DNA from: Aquincola agrisoli
Lineage (GTDB): Bacteria; Pseudomonadota; Gammaproteobacteria; Burkholderiales; Burkholderiaceae_C
Direction: 5' to 3'
Assembly: GCF_036621135.1 (NCBI RefSeq)
Contig: NZ_JAZIBG010000048.1
Location: 124,001-188,000 of the forward strand
Length of the DNA stretch: 64,000 nt
Positions 53,058 through 61,907 of this stretch are shown here, in pieces. The notes under the pieces were generated by a model. The model was not told the origin of the DNA and did not search any database. It was given only the letters and a program-made list of their open reading frames with translations. Numbering within the stretch: position 1 is the first letter of the stretch; each line of letters opens with the position of its first letter. Position numbers and translations under genes: made by a program.

Positions 53058-53609
53058 TTGAAGAGTTCATTGATCGCAGCTGCCGCAGCAGCGCTGACGC
53101 TCACCGCTTCGCTCGCGCAGGCGACGGTCATCAACAGCGCCTACACGCCGCTCGGCAACGATGCATGGCTGGTTGACTTCACCATCTTGAACGACGGTAC
53201 GCCCGCCAGCTTCGCGGGCTTCACCATCGACCTGCCGAACGCGACCAACCTGGTGCTCGTCGCGTCGCCCTCCACTTGGGACAGCATGGTGTTCCAGCCG
53301 GATGCCGGCCTCGCCGACGACGGCTTCTTCGACAGCTTCGTCCTCGACGCCGCGAACTCGCTGGCTGCAGGCCAATCGCTCGGCGGCTTCAAGGTCTCGT
53401 TCACCTACACCGCAGGCGCCACGCCCGGCGCCCTGCCGTTCATCATCAACAGCGAGAACTTCACGCCGCTGTTCGCGGGCACCACGACGGTGACGGCCGT
53501 CCCCGAGCCCGCCACCGCGCTGATGGCCGCATTCGGCCTGGGCCTGCTGGGCCTGCGCGCCGCACGGACCCGCACCGCTGACCGCAAGACCACCGAGGTG
53601 ACCGCATGA
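53058..53609 (+). CDS. PEP-CTERM sorting-domain protein
   Basis: This is a 183-residue exported protein with a signal peptide (MKSSLIAAAAAALTLTASLAQA). Its C-terminal tripartite sorting tag is VPEPATALMAAFGLGLLGLRAARTR: a VPEP motif, a hydrophobic helix and an Arg-rich tail. Exosortase A would cut this tag and attach the protein at the surface. The body is beta-rich with no named domain. The start is TTG at 53058, supported by ACCAGGAGA seven bases before it. Its stop overlaps the peptidase ATG. Confidence 0.88.
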   Translation: MKSSLIAAAAAALTLTASLAQATVINSAYTPLGNDAWLVDFTILNDGTPASFAGFTIDLPNATNLVLVASPSTWDSMVFQPDAGLADDGFFDSFVLDAANSLAAGQSLGGFKVSFTYTAGATPGALPFIINSENFTPLFAGTTTVTAVPEPATALMAAFGLGLLGLRAARTRTADRKTTEVTA

Positions 53610-55681
53610 AGGCCCGCTCATCACTTTCCCTGACCCTGATCGCCGCGGCGAGCCTCACCGCGTGCGGCGGCGGCGGCGACGGCTCGACCACCGCGGCCGG
53701 CTCGAGCGCCGGCGGCACGGCCACGGCCCTGGCGGCCGTCGGGGCCGAAGGGGCCTCGGTCAACGTCGATGGCCGCGAGATCTCGCTGGTCAAGGTCAGC
53801 GAGACCCGCGTCAGCCGCACGGTGTTCGACTATGTCTACAACATCGTCGTCAAGAACAACGGCACGGCGCTGACCAACGGCGTCGCCGAGCTGACGGGCG
53901 CCGGTGCCGGCACGACGGTGCTGCGCGGCCTGGTGCCGCTGGGCGCCGTCGACGCCAACGCCACGGCCACGCCGTTCGGCACGATCACGATCCGCCACGA
54001 CCGGTCGCTGCCCTTCAACGTCAGCGCGATGGCCTGGTCGGTCACCAACTCGGCCGCGCCGGCCTACCGCGCGACCATCCCCACCGAGGTGGCCGCCGCG
54101 GCCGCCAAGATCTCGGCCGACCCGCAGATCAAGGCCCTGCTCGACGACCAGAGCACGCCGGCCGCCGCAAAGTCGCGCTGGAACCAGTTCCTGGAGCTGG
54201 TGCGCATCCCCTCCCCGTCGCGCGAGGAGTACCGCTCGGCCGCGGAGATCCACCGCCGGCTCGTCAACGAGTGGGGCTTCTCGCCCTCCGAGGTGATGAC
54301 CCGCGCGGACGGCCACGTGGAGGGCACCGACGTCAACATCGTCGATGGCCAGCCGGTCTACAACGCCTGCGTGATGATCAAGGGCTCCTACTCGAGCCGG
54401 CCGGACGCGCAGCACTACAAGGGCCAATACCCGAAGGTGCTGATGGAAGGCCACATCGACGTGGTGAACCCGGAGACCCAGCCGCCCGCCAGCGACCCCT
54501 GGAACCACATTAAGCTTCAGCCCTACTCGCAGGCCGTCGTCGAGACGCCCGCGCAGCTGGCGGCCATCCCGACCGAGCTGTCCTTCGATTCGAGCAACCG
54601 CATCATCGAGAACTCGGAGTACATCCTGGCGAGCCAGTGGTTCACGAACACCACGGCCGCGCAGAACGGCGGGGGCGTGCGCATCTACGTGCCTGGCTAC
54701 GGCGACATGATGTCCAGCACGTCGAACGGCTTCGCACTCGCGGCCGCGATGAAGAAGCACAACATCAAGCCCGTCTACGACATCTGGATCTGCGGCACGG
54801 CGGGCGAGGAAGGCAAGGGCAACCTCGCCGGCATGAAGCAGCTGTACGGCTTCGACCAGGCGCTCGGCACGGGCTCCAACCCGCTCAACTTCGTCGCGAA
54901 CTTCGGCCTTGAGGGCGGCGGCATCATCAACTTCCTCGGCAGCTACCGCTTCGAGATGCGGTTCACGACCCCGGCTTCCCCGGGCCCGAACCGCCCGAGC
55001 GCCGCGGAGGCGATGGCCTCGGCAATCGCGAAGATCGCCGACGTCAAGACGCCCCACGAGCTGCGCCCCGGCGCGCCGCGCACCACCTACACCGTGGGCC
55101 GCGCGAGCTGCCAGCCGGTGCCGGAGGGCGGCACGGAGCCGCCGAGCTGCTCGCTCGAAGTCGACATGCGGTCGCCGCAGGTCGCGACGCTGAACGAGAT
55201 CCGCGCCGTCATCGAGCCGATGTTCCAGGCCGGGGTGTCCGCCGAGAACGCGCGCTACGGCCGCACCGACGGCAGCGCCGAGGCGGTGGGCCTGCAGCTC
55301 GACTGGTACGGCCTGCGCCCGGCCTACGTCGCACAGAGCGTGGACAACCCGGCCGTCCATGCCGGCCTGCAGTCGGGCATCGCCACGGGCGCCTCGACGA
55401 CGATCACGGTGGGCACGGGCTCGTCCAGCCTCAACGACAACGTGCCGGCCAACACCGGCGTGCCGACCTGGCAGTTCGGCCTCGGCTCCTCGGCGGGCGG
55501 CGGCGGCGGCCATGCCTTCTGGGAATGGGGCACCCGCGGCAACCCGGCCACCGAGGTGTCGCGCATGCATCGCGCCCTCACCGGCATCCTGACCGTCTCC
55601 GGCTTCCATGCCGCCGACGGCACCATCGTTCCGCCGTCGGCAGGCCCGATCGGCCGCCGCACGCGTGAAGTCGTGCGTTGA
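53606..55681 (+). CDS. M20-family metallopeptidase lipoprotein
   Basis: This 691-residue protein has the lipobox LTAC (Cys20) and a mobile Gly/Ala linker. An N-terminal region of about 150 residues is not recognised. The M20 core shows GHIDVV (metal His and Asp), GYGDMMSSTSNG as the bridging Asp region, GTAGEEGKGN (catalytic Glu) and GGGGGHAFWEWG as the late His. The dimerisation domain lies between (YRFEMRFTTPASPGP). It would act on peptides or amides at the membrane surface. It overlaps the PEP-CTERM gene by ATGA. Confidence 0.88.
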   Translation: MKARSSLSLTLIAAASLTACGGGGDGSTTAAGSSAGGTATALAAVGAEGASVNVDGREISLVKVSETRVSRTVFDYVYNIVVKNNGTALTNGVAELTGAGAGTTVLRGLVPLGAVDANATATPFGTITIRHDRSLPFNVSAMAWSVTNSAAPAYRATIPTEVAAAAAKISADPQIKALLDDQSTPAAAKSRWNQFLELVRIPSPSREEYRSAAEIHRRLVNEWGFSPSEVMTRADGHVEGTDVNIVDGQPVYNACVMIKGSYSSRPDAQHYKGQYPKVLMEGHIDVVNPETQPPASDPWNHIKLQPYSQAVVETPAQLAAIPTELSFDSSNRIIENSEYILASQWFTNTTAAQNGGGVRIYVPGYGDMMSSTSNGFALAAAMKKHNIKPVYDIWICGTAGEEGKGNLAGMKQLYGFDQALGTGSNPLNFVANFGLEGGGIINFLGSYRFEMRFTTPASPGPNRPSAAEAMASAIAKIADVKTPHELRPGAPRTTYTVGRASCQPVPEGGTEPPSCSLEVDMRSPQVATLNEIRAVIEPMFQAGVSAENARYGRTDGSAEAVGLQLDWYGLRPAYVAQSVDNPAVHAGLQSGIATGASTTITVGTGSSSLNDNVPANTGVPTWQFGLGSSAGGGGGHAFWEWGTRGNPATEVSRMHRALTGILTVSGFHAADGTIVPPSAGPIGRRTREVVR

Positions 55682-55697
55682 GAAAAGGAGTCACAAC

Positions 55698-56132
55698 ATG
55701 AAGAGAACGCTTCGTTCCCTGGTGTTCACCGCCTGCGCGCTGGCGGGCATGTCGGCCTTCGCGCAGCAGTCCGGCGCGGTGCGCATCGAGTTCCAGGGCC
55801 CCGGCGGCCACAGCAGCAGCAACTACGGCCGCACGAGCGCCGTGCACGCTGCGGGCCGCGCGGTGATCCTGATGCAGCAGACGCTGCCGGCCGGCAGCTA
55901 CACCGTCACCAACCTCACCGGCGGCAACTCGGTCAACAGCATCGCGTCCGATGGCCTGATCGAACTGCGGCTGAGGGCGGCGGATGCCACGGCCTACCAG
56001 GCGCTGGTCGCGGCGGTCACCGAGATCGCCAACGCCGGCGCGGCCGCGGAAAACGCGTTCCGCAACGTCAAGGTCGGCGACCTCACCGCCGGGGCGCCGG
56101 CGTGGATCCGGGCGACGGTGACGCAGCCCTGA
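55698..56132 (+). CDS. Secreted stand-alone M20-like dimerisation-domain protein
   Basis: This 144-residue exported protein has a signal peptide ending near SAFAQQ. The rest resembles the lid/dimerisation domain of M20 peptidases: VRIEFQGPGGHSSSNYGRTSAVHAAGRAVILM, then NLTGGNSVNSIASDGLIELRLRAAD. The zinc-binding catalytic domain is absent, so it cannot be a peptidase alone. It follows the full-length M20 gene by 16 bases with a strong AAAGGAG site. It may bind that enzyme or its substrate; this is inference. Confidence 0.75.
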   Translation: MKRTLRSLVFTACALAGMSAFAQQSGAVRIEFQGPGGHSSSNYGRTSAVHAAGRAVILMQQTLPAGSYTVTNLTGGNSVNSIASDGLIELRLRAADATAYQALVAAVTEIANAGAAAENAFRNVKVGDLTAGAPAWIRATVTQP

Positions 56133-56193
56133 GCTGAGGCGGGCTGAGAATGCGACGGGCGCGGGTCACTCCGCGCCCGTCGAGGAGCCTGCC

Positions 56194-57039
56194 ATGCAAC
56201 TCATCACCTGGAACACCCAATGGTGCCGCGGGCTCGACGGCACCGTCAGCCCCGAGCGCATCGTGGCCGCCGCACGCGCGATGGCCGACTTCGACGTGCT
56301 GTGCCTGCAGGAGATCGCCCAGGGCCTCGAGGCCCTGCCCGGCCGCCCCGGCGACCAGCCCGCCGAGATCGCCGCGCTGCTGCCCGGCTTCCGGGTGTTC
56401 TTCGGCGCCGCGTGGCACGACCCGCGCCCCGACGGCGACGACCAGCGGTTCGGCAACCTCGTCGCCACGCGCCTGCCGGTGGTGCACGTGCAGCACCATC
56501 CGCTGCCGTGGCCGGCGGATCCCTCTGCCGCCACCCTGCCGCGCATGTGCACGGTCGTGACCCTGTGTGATCCGCAGCTCGGTGCGGTGCGCGTGATGAC
56601 GGCGCACCTCGAGTACGGCTCGGCCGTGCAGCGCCTCGCGCAGGCGCACGCGCTGCACGACCTGCACGCCGAAGCCTGCGCACGGGCGGCCGCCCCGCAC
56701 CGCCCGCCGTCGCCGGACCGCCCGCCCCCGCGTGCACGCGTGCACACCGCCGAGGCGATCCTGTGCGGCGACTTCAACGCGCCGCCGGCGTCGCCCGAGC
56801 TCGAGGCGATCCGGTCCGCCGCCGGCCCGGCGCGGCTGCACGACGCCTGGCCGATCGTGCATCCGGGCCGGCCGCCCGCGCCCACGTTCGCGCTCTACGA
56901 CACCACCTACGCGCCGGCACCCGTCGCGTTCGACCATGTGCTGGTCAGCGGCGGCCTGGCGGGCAGGGTCGCGGACCTGCAGGTCGACGCGGCCACGCGG
57001 GCCTCGGACCACCAGCCGCTGCGGCTCACCCTGCGCTGA
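56194..57039 (+). CDS. Endonuclease/exonuclease/phosphatase (EEP) family protein
   Basis: This 281-residue Mg-dependent hydrolase begins with MQLITWNTQWCRGLDG (metal Asn) and has VLCLQEIAQGLE (metal Glu) and AILCGDFNAPPASPE (GDFN motif). FDHVLVSGG and ASDHQPLRLTL at the end supply Asp and His. Members cleave nucleic acids or phosphoesters; the substrate here is not known. No signal peptide is seen. The 3' end overlaps the convergent FAD enzyme by 14 bases. Confidence 0.9.
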   Translation: MQLITWNTQWCRGLDGTVSPERIVAAARAMADFDVLCLQEIAQGLEALPGRPGDQPAEIAALLPGFRVFFGAAWHDPRPDGDDQRFGNLVATRLPVVHVQHHPLPWPADPSAATLPRMCTVVTLCDPQLGAVRVMTAHLEYGSAVQRLAQAHALHDLHAEACARAAAPHRPPSPDRPPPRARVHTAEAILCGDFNAPPASPELEAIRSAAGPARLHDAWPIVHPGRPPAPTFALYDTTYAPAPVAFDHVLVSGGLAGRVADLQVDAATRASDHQPLRLTLR

Positions 57040-58339
57040 CGGGGCGCCGGGCGCGCGCCGCGAAGCGGCCCGGGCTGAAAGGCGCCAGGCACGGCTGCGG
57101 CGGCGCCCCCGCCAGCATGGGCGCCACCCAGCGCGCCGTGCGGGCCGAGCCGCCCAGGCCGACGTGGCCATGGCCGAAGGCCAGCACCACGTCGGGCGTG
57201 GCGGCCGACGGCCCGATGCACGGCAGCCCGTCCGGCGTGCTGGGGCGGTGCCCCAGCCAGCGCTGCACGCCCGCGTCGCCGGCCGCTGCGGGCAGCCCGC
57301 CGAACATCGTGCGCAGATGGCGGTGCAGGATGTCGGCGCGCCGCCAGTCGGCCGGTGCCGCCAGCCCTGCGATCTCCACCTGCCCGGCCGCCCGCAGGCC
57401 GCCGTCCATCCAGTGCGCGATCAGCTTGCCGTCCGCGACCATCACCGGCGTGCGCGGTCCGTGGCGCGGGCCCGCGATCTGCACGTGGTAGCCCCGCTCC
57501 GACTCGAGTGGAACGGCCGAGCCGACACCGGCGGCCAGGGCCGCCGACCGGGCCCCCGCACAGAGGGCGGCTGCGTCGCAGGCGATCTCGCCGGCCTCGG
57601 TCAGCACCGCCCGCAGGCGGCCGGCTTCGACGCGGAAACCCAGGGCCCGCGACGGCAGCACGGTGGCGCCGAGCGCCTGCGCATGGCGGTCCAGGGCGGC
57701 GACGTAACGCCCCGGATCGCGGCAGTGGCCCGCCTCGCCGACGAAGATGCCGAACGTGTAGCGCGGATCGAGGTCGGGCTCGCGCAGGCGCAGCGTGGCG
57801 GCGTCCCATTCCTCCCAGCGCACGCCGGTGCGCGCGCGCACCCGCCACCCGAGCGCCTCGCCCTCGAACTCCCGGCGCGAACGGTAGGCATGCAGCAGCC
57901 CGCGCTGCTCGATCAGCTGCGGCACGCCCGCCTCCGTGGCCAGCTGCCGGTGCAGCGCGGGCGCATCCGACAGCATCGTCCGCAGCGCATCGGCCGTGCG
58001 CTGTACCCGCGCCTCGGTCCATCCCGAGGCCAGGTAGCGCAGCAGCCAGGGCAGCGCCTTCGGCAGGTAGCGCCAGCGCACCGCGAGCGGCCCCATCGGG
58101 TCGGCCAGCCAGCCCGGCACCTTGCGCCACGCGCCCGGCAAGGCGGGCGGCACGACGGAGTGCGAGGACAGCCAGCCGGCATTGCCGTAGCTCGTCGCAT
58201 GCGGCCCGCCGGCCGTTGCGGGCTCGACGATCGTCACGCGCAGGCCGGCCCGCAGCGCCTCGATCGCCGTGGCGCAGCCCACGGCACCGGCGCCGATGAC
58301 GACGGCATGGCGACGGGGATGCGGGTCTGGGGGCGTCAT
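57026..58339 (-). CDS. FAD-dependent D-amino-acid dehydrogenase-like oxidoreductase
   Basis: This 437-residue DadA/DAO-type flavoenzyme oxidises an amino acid or amine. The N-terminal Rossmann motif is VVIGAGAVGCATAIEAL. A later FAD motif, CAGARSAALA, and the C-terminal LGHRPSTPDGLPCIGPS and FGHGHVGLGGSA match the family. Expected length is similar. The ATG at 58339 follows GAGGAC. It is convergent with the EEP gene; no operon partner is seen, and a TATAGT box near 58374 could be its -10. Confidence 0.9.
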   Translation of the reverse strand: MTPPDPHPRRHAVVIGAGAVGCATAIEALRAGLRVTIVEPATAGGPHATSYGNAGWLSSHSVVPPALPGAWRKVPGWLADPMGPLAVRWRYLPKALPWLLRYLASGWTEARVQRTADALRTMLSDAPALHRQLATEAGVPQLIEQRGLLHAYRSRREFEGEALGWRVRARTGVRWEEWDAATLRLREPDLDPRYTFGIFVGEAGHCRDPGRYVAALDRHAQALGATVLPSRALGFRVEAGRLRAVLTEAGEIACDAAALCAGARSAALAAGVGSAVPLESERGYHVQIAGPRHGPRTPVMVADGKLIAHWMDGGLRAAGQVEIAGLAAPADWRRADILHRHLRTMFGGLPAAAGDAGVQRWLGHRPSTPDGLPCIGPSAATPDVVLAFGHGHVGLGGSARTARWVAPMLAGAPPQPCLAPFSPGRFAARARRPVSAG

Positions 58340-58397
58340 GGGGTGTCCTCGATCGATCAGGGTTCGAGGGGCCACTATACGCAGGCGCCCGCCTCAC

Positions 58398-58643
58398 GGC
58401 CTGACCGCGCTGCACACCAACGGCCGGAACGACCTGAACACGCACTTCGCTGGCTGGGAGACCGGCCGCTACGACCGCTACCCGTGGATGGTGCTGGGCT
58501 GGGTGGCTGCCAGGCGCGGTGAGGTGGCGAAGGCCCGCACGCAGATGGCCATGATGGTGGGCCGCTTCACCGCCGACCGCGGGACAGTGACCATCAACGA
58601 GCTGGGCTTCTACCAGCGCATCGTCGGCCTGATCGGCGCCTGA
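58398..58643 (+). pseudogene. Possible coding remnant, 5'-truncated
   Basis: About 82 codons read as a plausible protein C-terminus (GLTALHTNGRNDLNTH, then YPWMVLGWVAARRGEVAKARTQMAMMVGRF) with coding-like base use, ending at a TGA. There is no suitable start codon or ribosome-binding site at its left, and the family is not recognised. It abuts the convergent permease gene, with their stop codons in a 16-base palindrome (58636-58651). A decayed gene remnant fits best; a short real gene from the ATG at 58487 cannot be excluded. Confidence 0.35.
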
Positions 58644-60089
58644 TCAGGCGCGGCCCGCCAGCCGCGTGCCCGCGGCCCGCTCCGAGCGGCGCACCGCCTG
58701 AAGCAGCAGCAGGCCCGTGACGAGCACGGCCACGCCGACCCAGGCCGCATTGAAACCACCGAGCTGCTGCGACTGCACGTACGACAGGCTCGACCACAGC
58801 ATGTAGCCGCAGCTCATGCAGAAGAGGGCCGGCACCACGGGGTACAGCGGCACGCGAAAGGGCCGTGGATGCCCCGCGCCGATCCGGCGCAGCCGGAACA
58901 GGGCCAGCCCGGTGAGCAGGAAGAACAGCCAGAACACCGGCGCGGTGTACTCCACCATCGCCTTGAAGCCGCTGCCGAACGCCGTGCCGAGGCCGATCAG
59001 CACCAGCGCGAGCACGCATTGCGCGACGAAGCTGTTGGGCGGCACGCCGCGGTGCGCATCCCATGCCGCGAGGAAGCGCAGCTGCGGCCAGTCCTGCCCC
59101 AGCGCGCTGGCCGTGCGGGCGCCGACGATCAGGGTCGCGTTGATCGAGGTGAGCGCCGCGACGGCCACCATGGCCGCGACCAGCTTGCCGGCCGCCGGGC
59201 CGAAGGCCACGGTCAGCACGTCGGCCGCCACCGTCTGCGAGCGTGCCATGCCGTCGAGGCCGAGCGTGGACCAGTAGGCCCAGTTCACCACCAGGTACAA
59301 CACGGTGATGAGGCCCACCGACAGCAGCAGCGCCCACACGATGGTGCGGCGGTGCTTCAGGTCGGCGCTGATGTAGGCGGCGTCGTTCCATCCACCGAAG
59401 GTCAGCAGCACGAACACCATCGCCAGCCCGAGCGCCGAGAGCGACAGCGTGGCGGACGGCGTGCCGGGCGCCGGCGCCGCGTACGGCGCGGCACTGCCGC
59501 CGGTCCACCAGAACCAGGCCGCCGCGGCGACGATGAGCACGAGACCGCCCACCTCGACGAGCGTGAGCCACGACTGCGTGGCCGCCCCCTGGCGGATGCC
59601 CCGGATGTTGATCGCCGTCAGCACCACCACCGCCAGTGCCGCATAGAACGCGCTGCCGTAGCGCCCCAGCGGCAGCAGCTGCGACAGGTAGTCGCCGAAC
59701 ACGAAGCCCAGCAGCGCGACCGAGCCGGTGGTGATCACCGAGAACCTCGCCCAGGCATACAGCAGCGCCACGCTGCGGCCGAAGGCCCGCGACAGGAAGT
59801 GGTACTCACCGCCGCGGCTCGGGTACGAGGACGACAGCTCCGCATAACAGAGCGCGCCCACCACCGTGAAGAAGCCGCCCGCGATCCACAACGCGAACAG
59901 CCAGCCTGCCGATGGCACGTTGGCCGCCACCAGCGAGGGCGCCTTGAAGATGCCGGCGCCGATGGCCACGCCGACGATGATGGCGATCGCGTGGCGCATC
60001 CGCAGCGGCGGCGCCGTCCCCGCCGCGGCAGAGGCGGCATCGGTGCTGCCGGGGGGGCTGGCCTGCCGCGTGGGGCAGGCCTGCGTCAT
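58644..60089 (-). CDS. APC-family amino acid permease
   Basis: This 481-residue inner-membrane transporter has about 12 helices. The first helix carries IIVGVAIGAGIFKAPSLVA, the GxG region that binds amino acids in this superfamily, followed by ALCYAELSSSYPSRGGEYHFL. It probably imports or exchanges an amino acid or amine. The ATG at 60089 overlaps the stop of the methyltransferase gene upstream (ATGA), so the two are co-translated. Substrate is not readable. Confidence 0.93.
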   Translation of the reverse strand: MTQACPTRQASPPGSTDAASAAAGTAPPLRMRHAIAIIVGVAIGAGIFKAPSLVAANVPSAGWLFALWIAGGFFTVVGALCYAELSSSYPSRGGEYHFLSRAFGRSVALLYAWARFSVITTGSVALLGFVFGDYLSQLLPLGRYGSAFYAALAVVVLTAINIRGIRQGAATQSWLTLVEVGGLVLIVAAAAWFWWTGGSAAPYAAPAPGTPSATLSLSALGLAMVFVLLTFGGWNDAAYISADLKHRRTIVWALLLSVGLITVLYLVVNWAYWSTLGLDGMARSQTVAADVLTVAFGPAAGKLVAAMVAVAALTSINATLIVGARTASALGQDWPQLRFLAAWDAHRGVPPNSFVAQCVLALVLIGLGTAFGSGFKAMVEYTAPVFWLFFLLTGLALFRLRRIGAGHPRPFRVPLYPVVPALFCMSCGYMLWSSLSYVQSQQLGGFNAAWVGVAVLVTGLLLLQAVRRSERAAGTRLAGRA

Positions 60090-61027
60090 TGGGATGCTCC
60101 GAGCGCCCGGAGCGCCGCGCCGTCCTCCTCCTCGCTCGGCGCGACCCCGGCGATCGGCTGCGCCGCCTCGGTGCGCTCGGCCTCGAACGGCACGGGCGCC
60201 GATGCGCCGTTGGCCACCGTGCCGACGATGCGGTTGCCGCTCACCTTGCCGGTGAAGCGCAGCATGGCGCCGGCCGTGTCGCGCACGCCGAAGCTGAGCG
60301 CGTCGCCCGACAGTTCCGGCCGCACGATGCGCGCCGTCAGCCCCTCGAAGCGGGCATCGCCTTCCAGCATCTGGTACTTCTGCGTGAACTCCAGCGTGCT
60401 CGGCGCACGCGCCAGCCGCGGCGCGGTGAGCCGCCAGTGCCCCGAGGCATTGGCGGGGATGGTCCACCGGTACACCTGCCCGGTGCCGGCGCGGGCGAAC
60501 TCGTCGGGCAGCCAGTCGCCCATGTCGAACGAGTGCGAGACGACGCGCGTGCCGGGGGCCATCGCGAACAGCAACGGCCGCAGCCGCAGGTTGAGCTGCG
60601 GCAGCAGGTACATGGTGACGACCGTGGCGCTGGAGAAGTCGGTCTTGAAGATGTCCGCTTCCTGGAACGACACCTTGTCGGCCACGCCGGCCTCGCGGGC
60701 GAGGCGGTTCGACAGCGCCACCATCTTCGGGTTGTACTCCAGCCCCCATGCCCGGGCGCCATGGATGCGTGCCGCGGCGATCGCGATCTTGCCGTCGCCC
60801 GAGCCCAGGTCCACCACCCGGTCGCCCGCCTTGACCTCGGCCATCTGCAGCATGCGCTCGACGACGACGTCGGGCGTCGGCACCCAGACCACGTCCTTGC
60901 CGGCCTGGCCGGACATGGGTGTGTAGTCGTTGTCGGGTGACGAGGCCTGTGACCAGGCGCCCGACGACACGCCGGACAAACCGACGAAGGCGGCCAGGGC
61001 CAGCACGCTGCGGCGGGAGAAAGGCAT
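60086..61027 (-). CDS. Tat-exported class I SAM-dependent methyltransferase
   Basis: This 313-residue protein begins with a Tat-type signal (FSRRSVLALAAFVGLSG, ending AWSQA). The methyltransferase core follows: VDLGSGDGKIAIAAARIHG as the SAM site near residue 72, then GLEYNPKMVAL and FQEADIFKTDF, with YLLPQLNLRLRPLL. A C-terminal extension of about 110 residues looks beta-rich. A folded, exported SAM enzyme is unusual because SAM is not expected in the periplasm. The ATG follows AAGGAG and overlaps the permease. Confidence 0.85.
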   Translation of the reverse strand: MPFSRRSVLALAAFVGLSGVSSGAWSQASSPDNDYTPMSGQAGKDVVWVPTPDVVVERMLQMAEVKAGDRVVDLGSGDGKIAIAAARIHGARAWGLEYNPKMVALSNRLAREAGVADKVSFQEADIFKTDFSSATVVTMYLLPQLNLRLRPLLFAMAPGTRVVSHSFDMGDWLPDEFARAGTGQVYRWTIPANASGHWRLTAPRLARAPSTLEFTQKYQMLEGDARFEGLTARIVRPELSGDALSFGVRDTAGAMLRFTGKVSGNRIVGTVANGASAPVPFEAERTEAAQPIAGVAPSEEEDGAALRALGASQ

Positions 61028-61196
61028 CGGAACTCCTTGACGTGGTCGGCCGAAGTTCCTACTGTGCCGGCCCGCGCACTTAAGTTCCGAAGACTTGTGC
61101 CAAGGCGTTTCGCTCGGTGGCACCGCCGCGGCGGCATGGAGTGCGGTAGGCGGGTTTACACGGTCCGCGATGCCGCCGCAGCGGCAGAATCCCGCC

Positions 61197-61907
61197 ATGC
61201 CGCGGCACACCCCCTCCTCCCCCGCCACCGCCCCGCAGGGCGCGACCGACAGCGTCTTCTTCGGCATCGTCCAGGGCCTCGAGGCGCAGACGCTGGTGCC
61301 CGGCCAGCGGCTGGTGGAGGCCGACCTGGCGGTGCAGTTCGGCGTGGGCCGCAACTCGGTGCGCGAGGCGCTGCAGCGGCTGGCCGCCGAGGGCATCGTC
61401 GAACTGAGCCGCCACAAGGGTGCGGCCATCCGCTCGCTGTCGCTGCAGGACACGATGGACGTGCTCGACGTGGCCGAGCGCATCACGGGCCTGCTGGCCC
61501 GCTCGGCCGCGCGCGGCGCCGCATCGCCGCAGGCGGCGGTGCCGAAGGCGGCACTCGCCGCCGCGCTGGAGGAACTGGCCGGCGCCGCGGCCTCGGGCGA
61601 CCCTGCAGCCTTCGGCGCGGCGCGGCGGCACTTCTACCGCGCACTGCTCGAGCTGTCGGGCAACCGTGAACTCCGGCGCCTGTTCCCGGCGATCCAGATG
61701 CCGATCGTGCATGCGCAGCACCGGCTCGCGTCGCTGCAGAAGCTGCGGCTGGACGACTACCGCCGCATCGGCAAGGCCGTGCTGGGCGGCCAGGAAGCCG
61801 CGGCGGACGAGGCCGGCATGGCGCACGTGCAGCACGTGCGGCAGGAGATCCTGCAGCGCCACGCCGTGGCGGCGGGCGCTGCCGCCGCCGTCAGAACAGC
61901 AGCCTGA
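61197..61907 (+). CDS. GntR-family (FCD-type) transcription regulator
   Basis: This 236-residue regulator has an N-terminal winged helix with LVEADLAVQFGVGRNSVREALQRLAAEGIVEL. An all-helical effector-binding domain of the FCD type follows, with ARRHFYRALLELSGNREL and a later HVQHVRQEIL. Such proteins repress catabolic genes until they bind a metabolite. It converges with the CoA-transferase genes, ending 17 bases inside subunit B. ATG 61197 lacks a clear ribosome-binding site; 61170 is an alternative. Confidence 0.88.
   Translation: MPRHTPSSPATAPQGATDSVFFGIVQGLEAQTLVPGQRLVEADLAVQFGVGRNSVREALQRLAAEGIVELSRHKGAAIRSLSLQDTMDVLDVAERITGLLARSAARGAASPQAAVPKAALAAALEELAGAAASGDPAAFGAARRHFYRALLELSGNRELRRLFPAIQMPIVHAQHRLASLQKLRLDDYRRIGKAVLGGQEAAADEAGMAHVQHVRQEILQRHAVAAGAAAAVRTAA

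Noticed and set aside
58636..58651. Perfect palindrome GCGCCTGATCAGGCGC
   Set aside because: It spans the two convergent stop codons and lacks a T tract; it may be chance or a weak shared terminator, so it is not called as a site.
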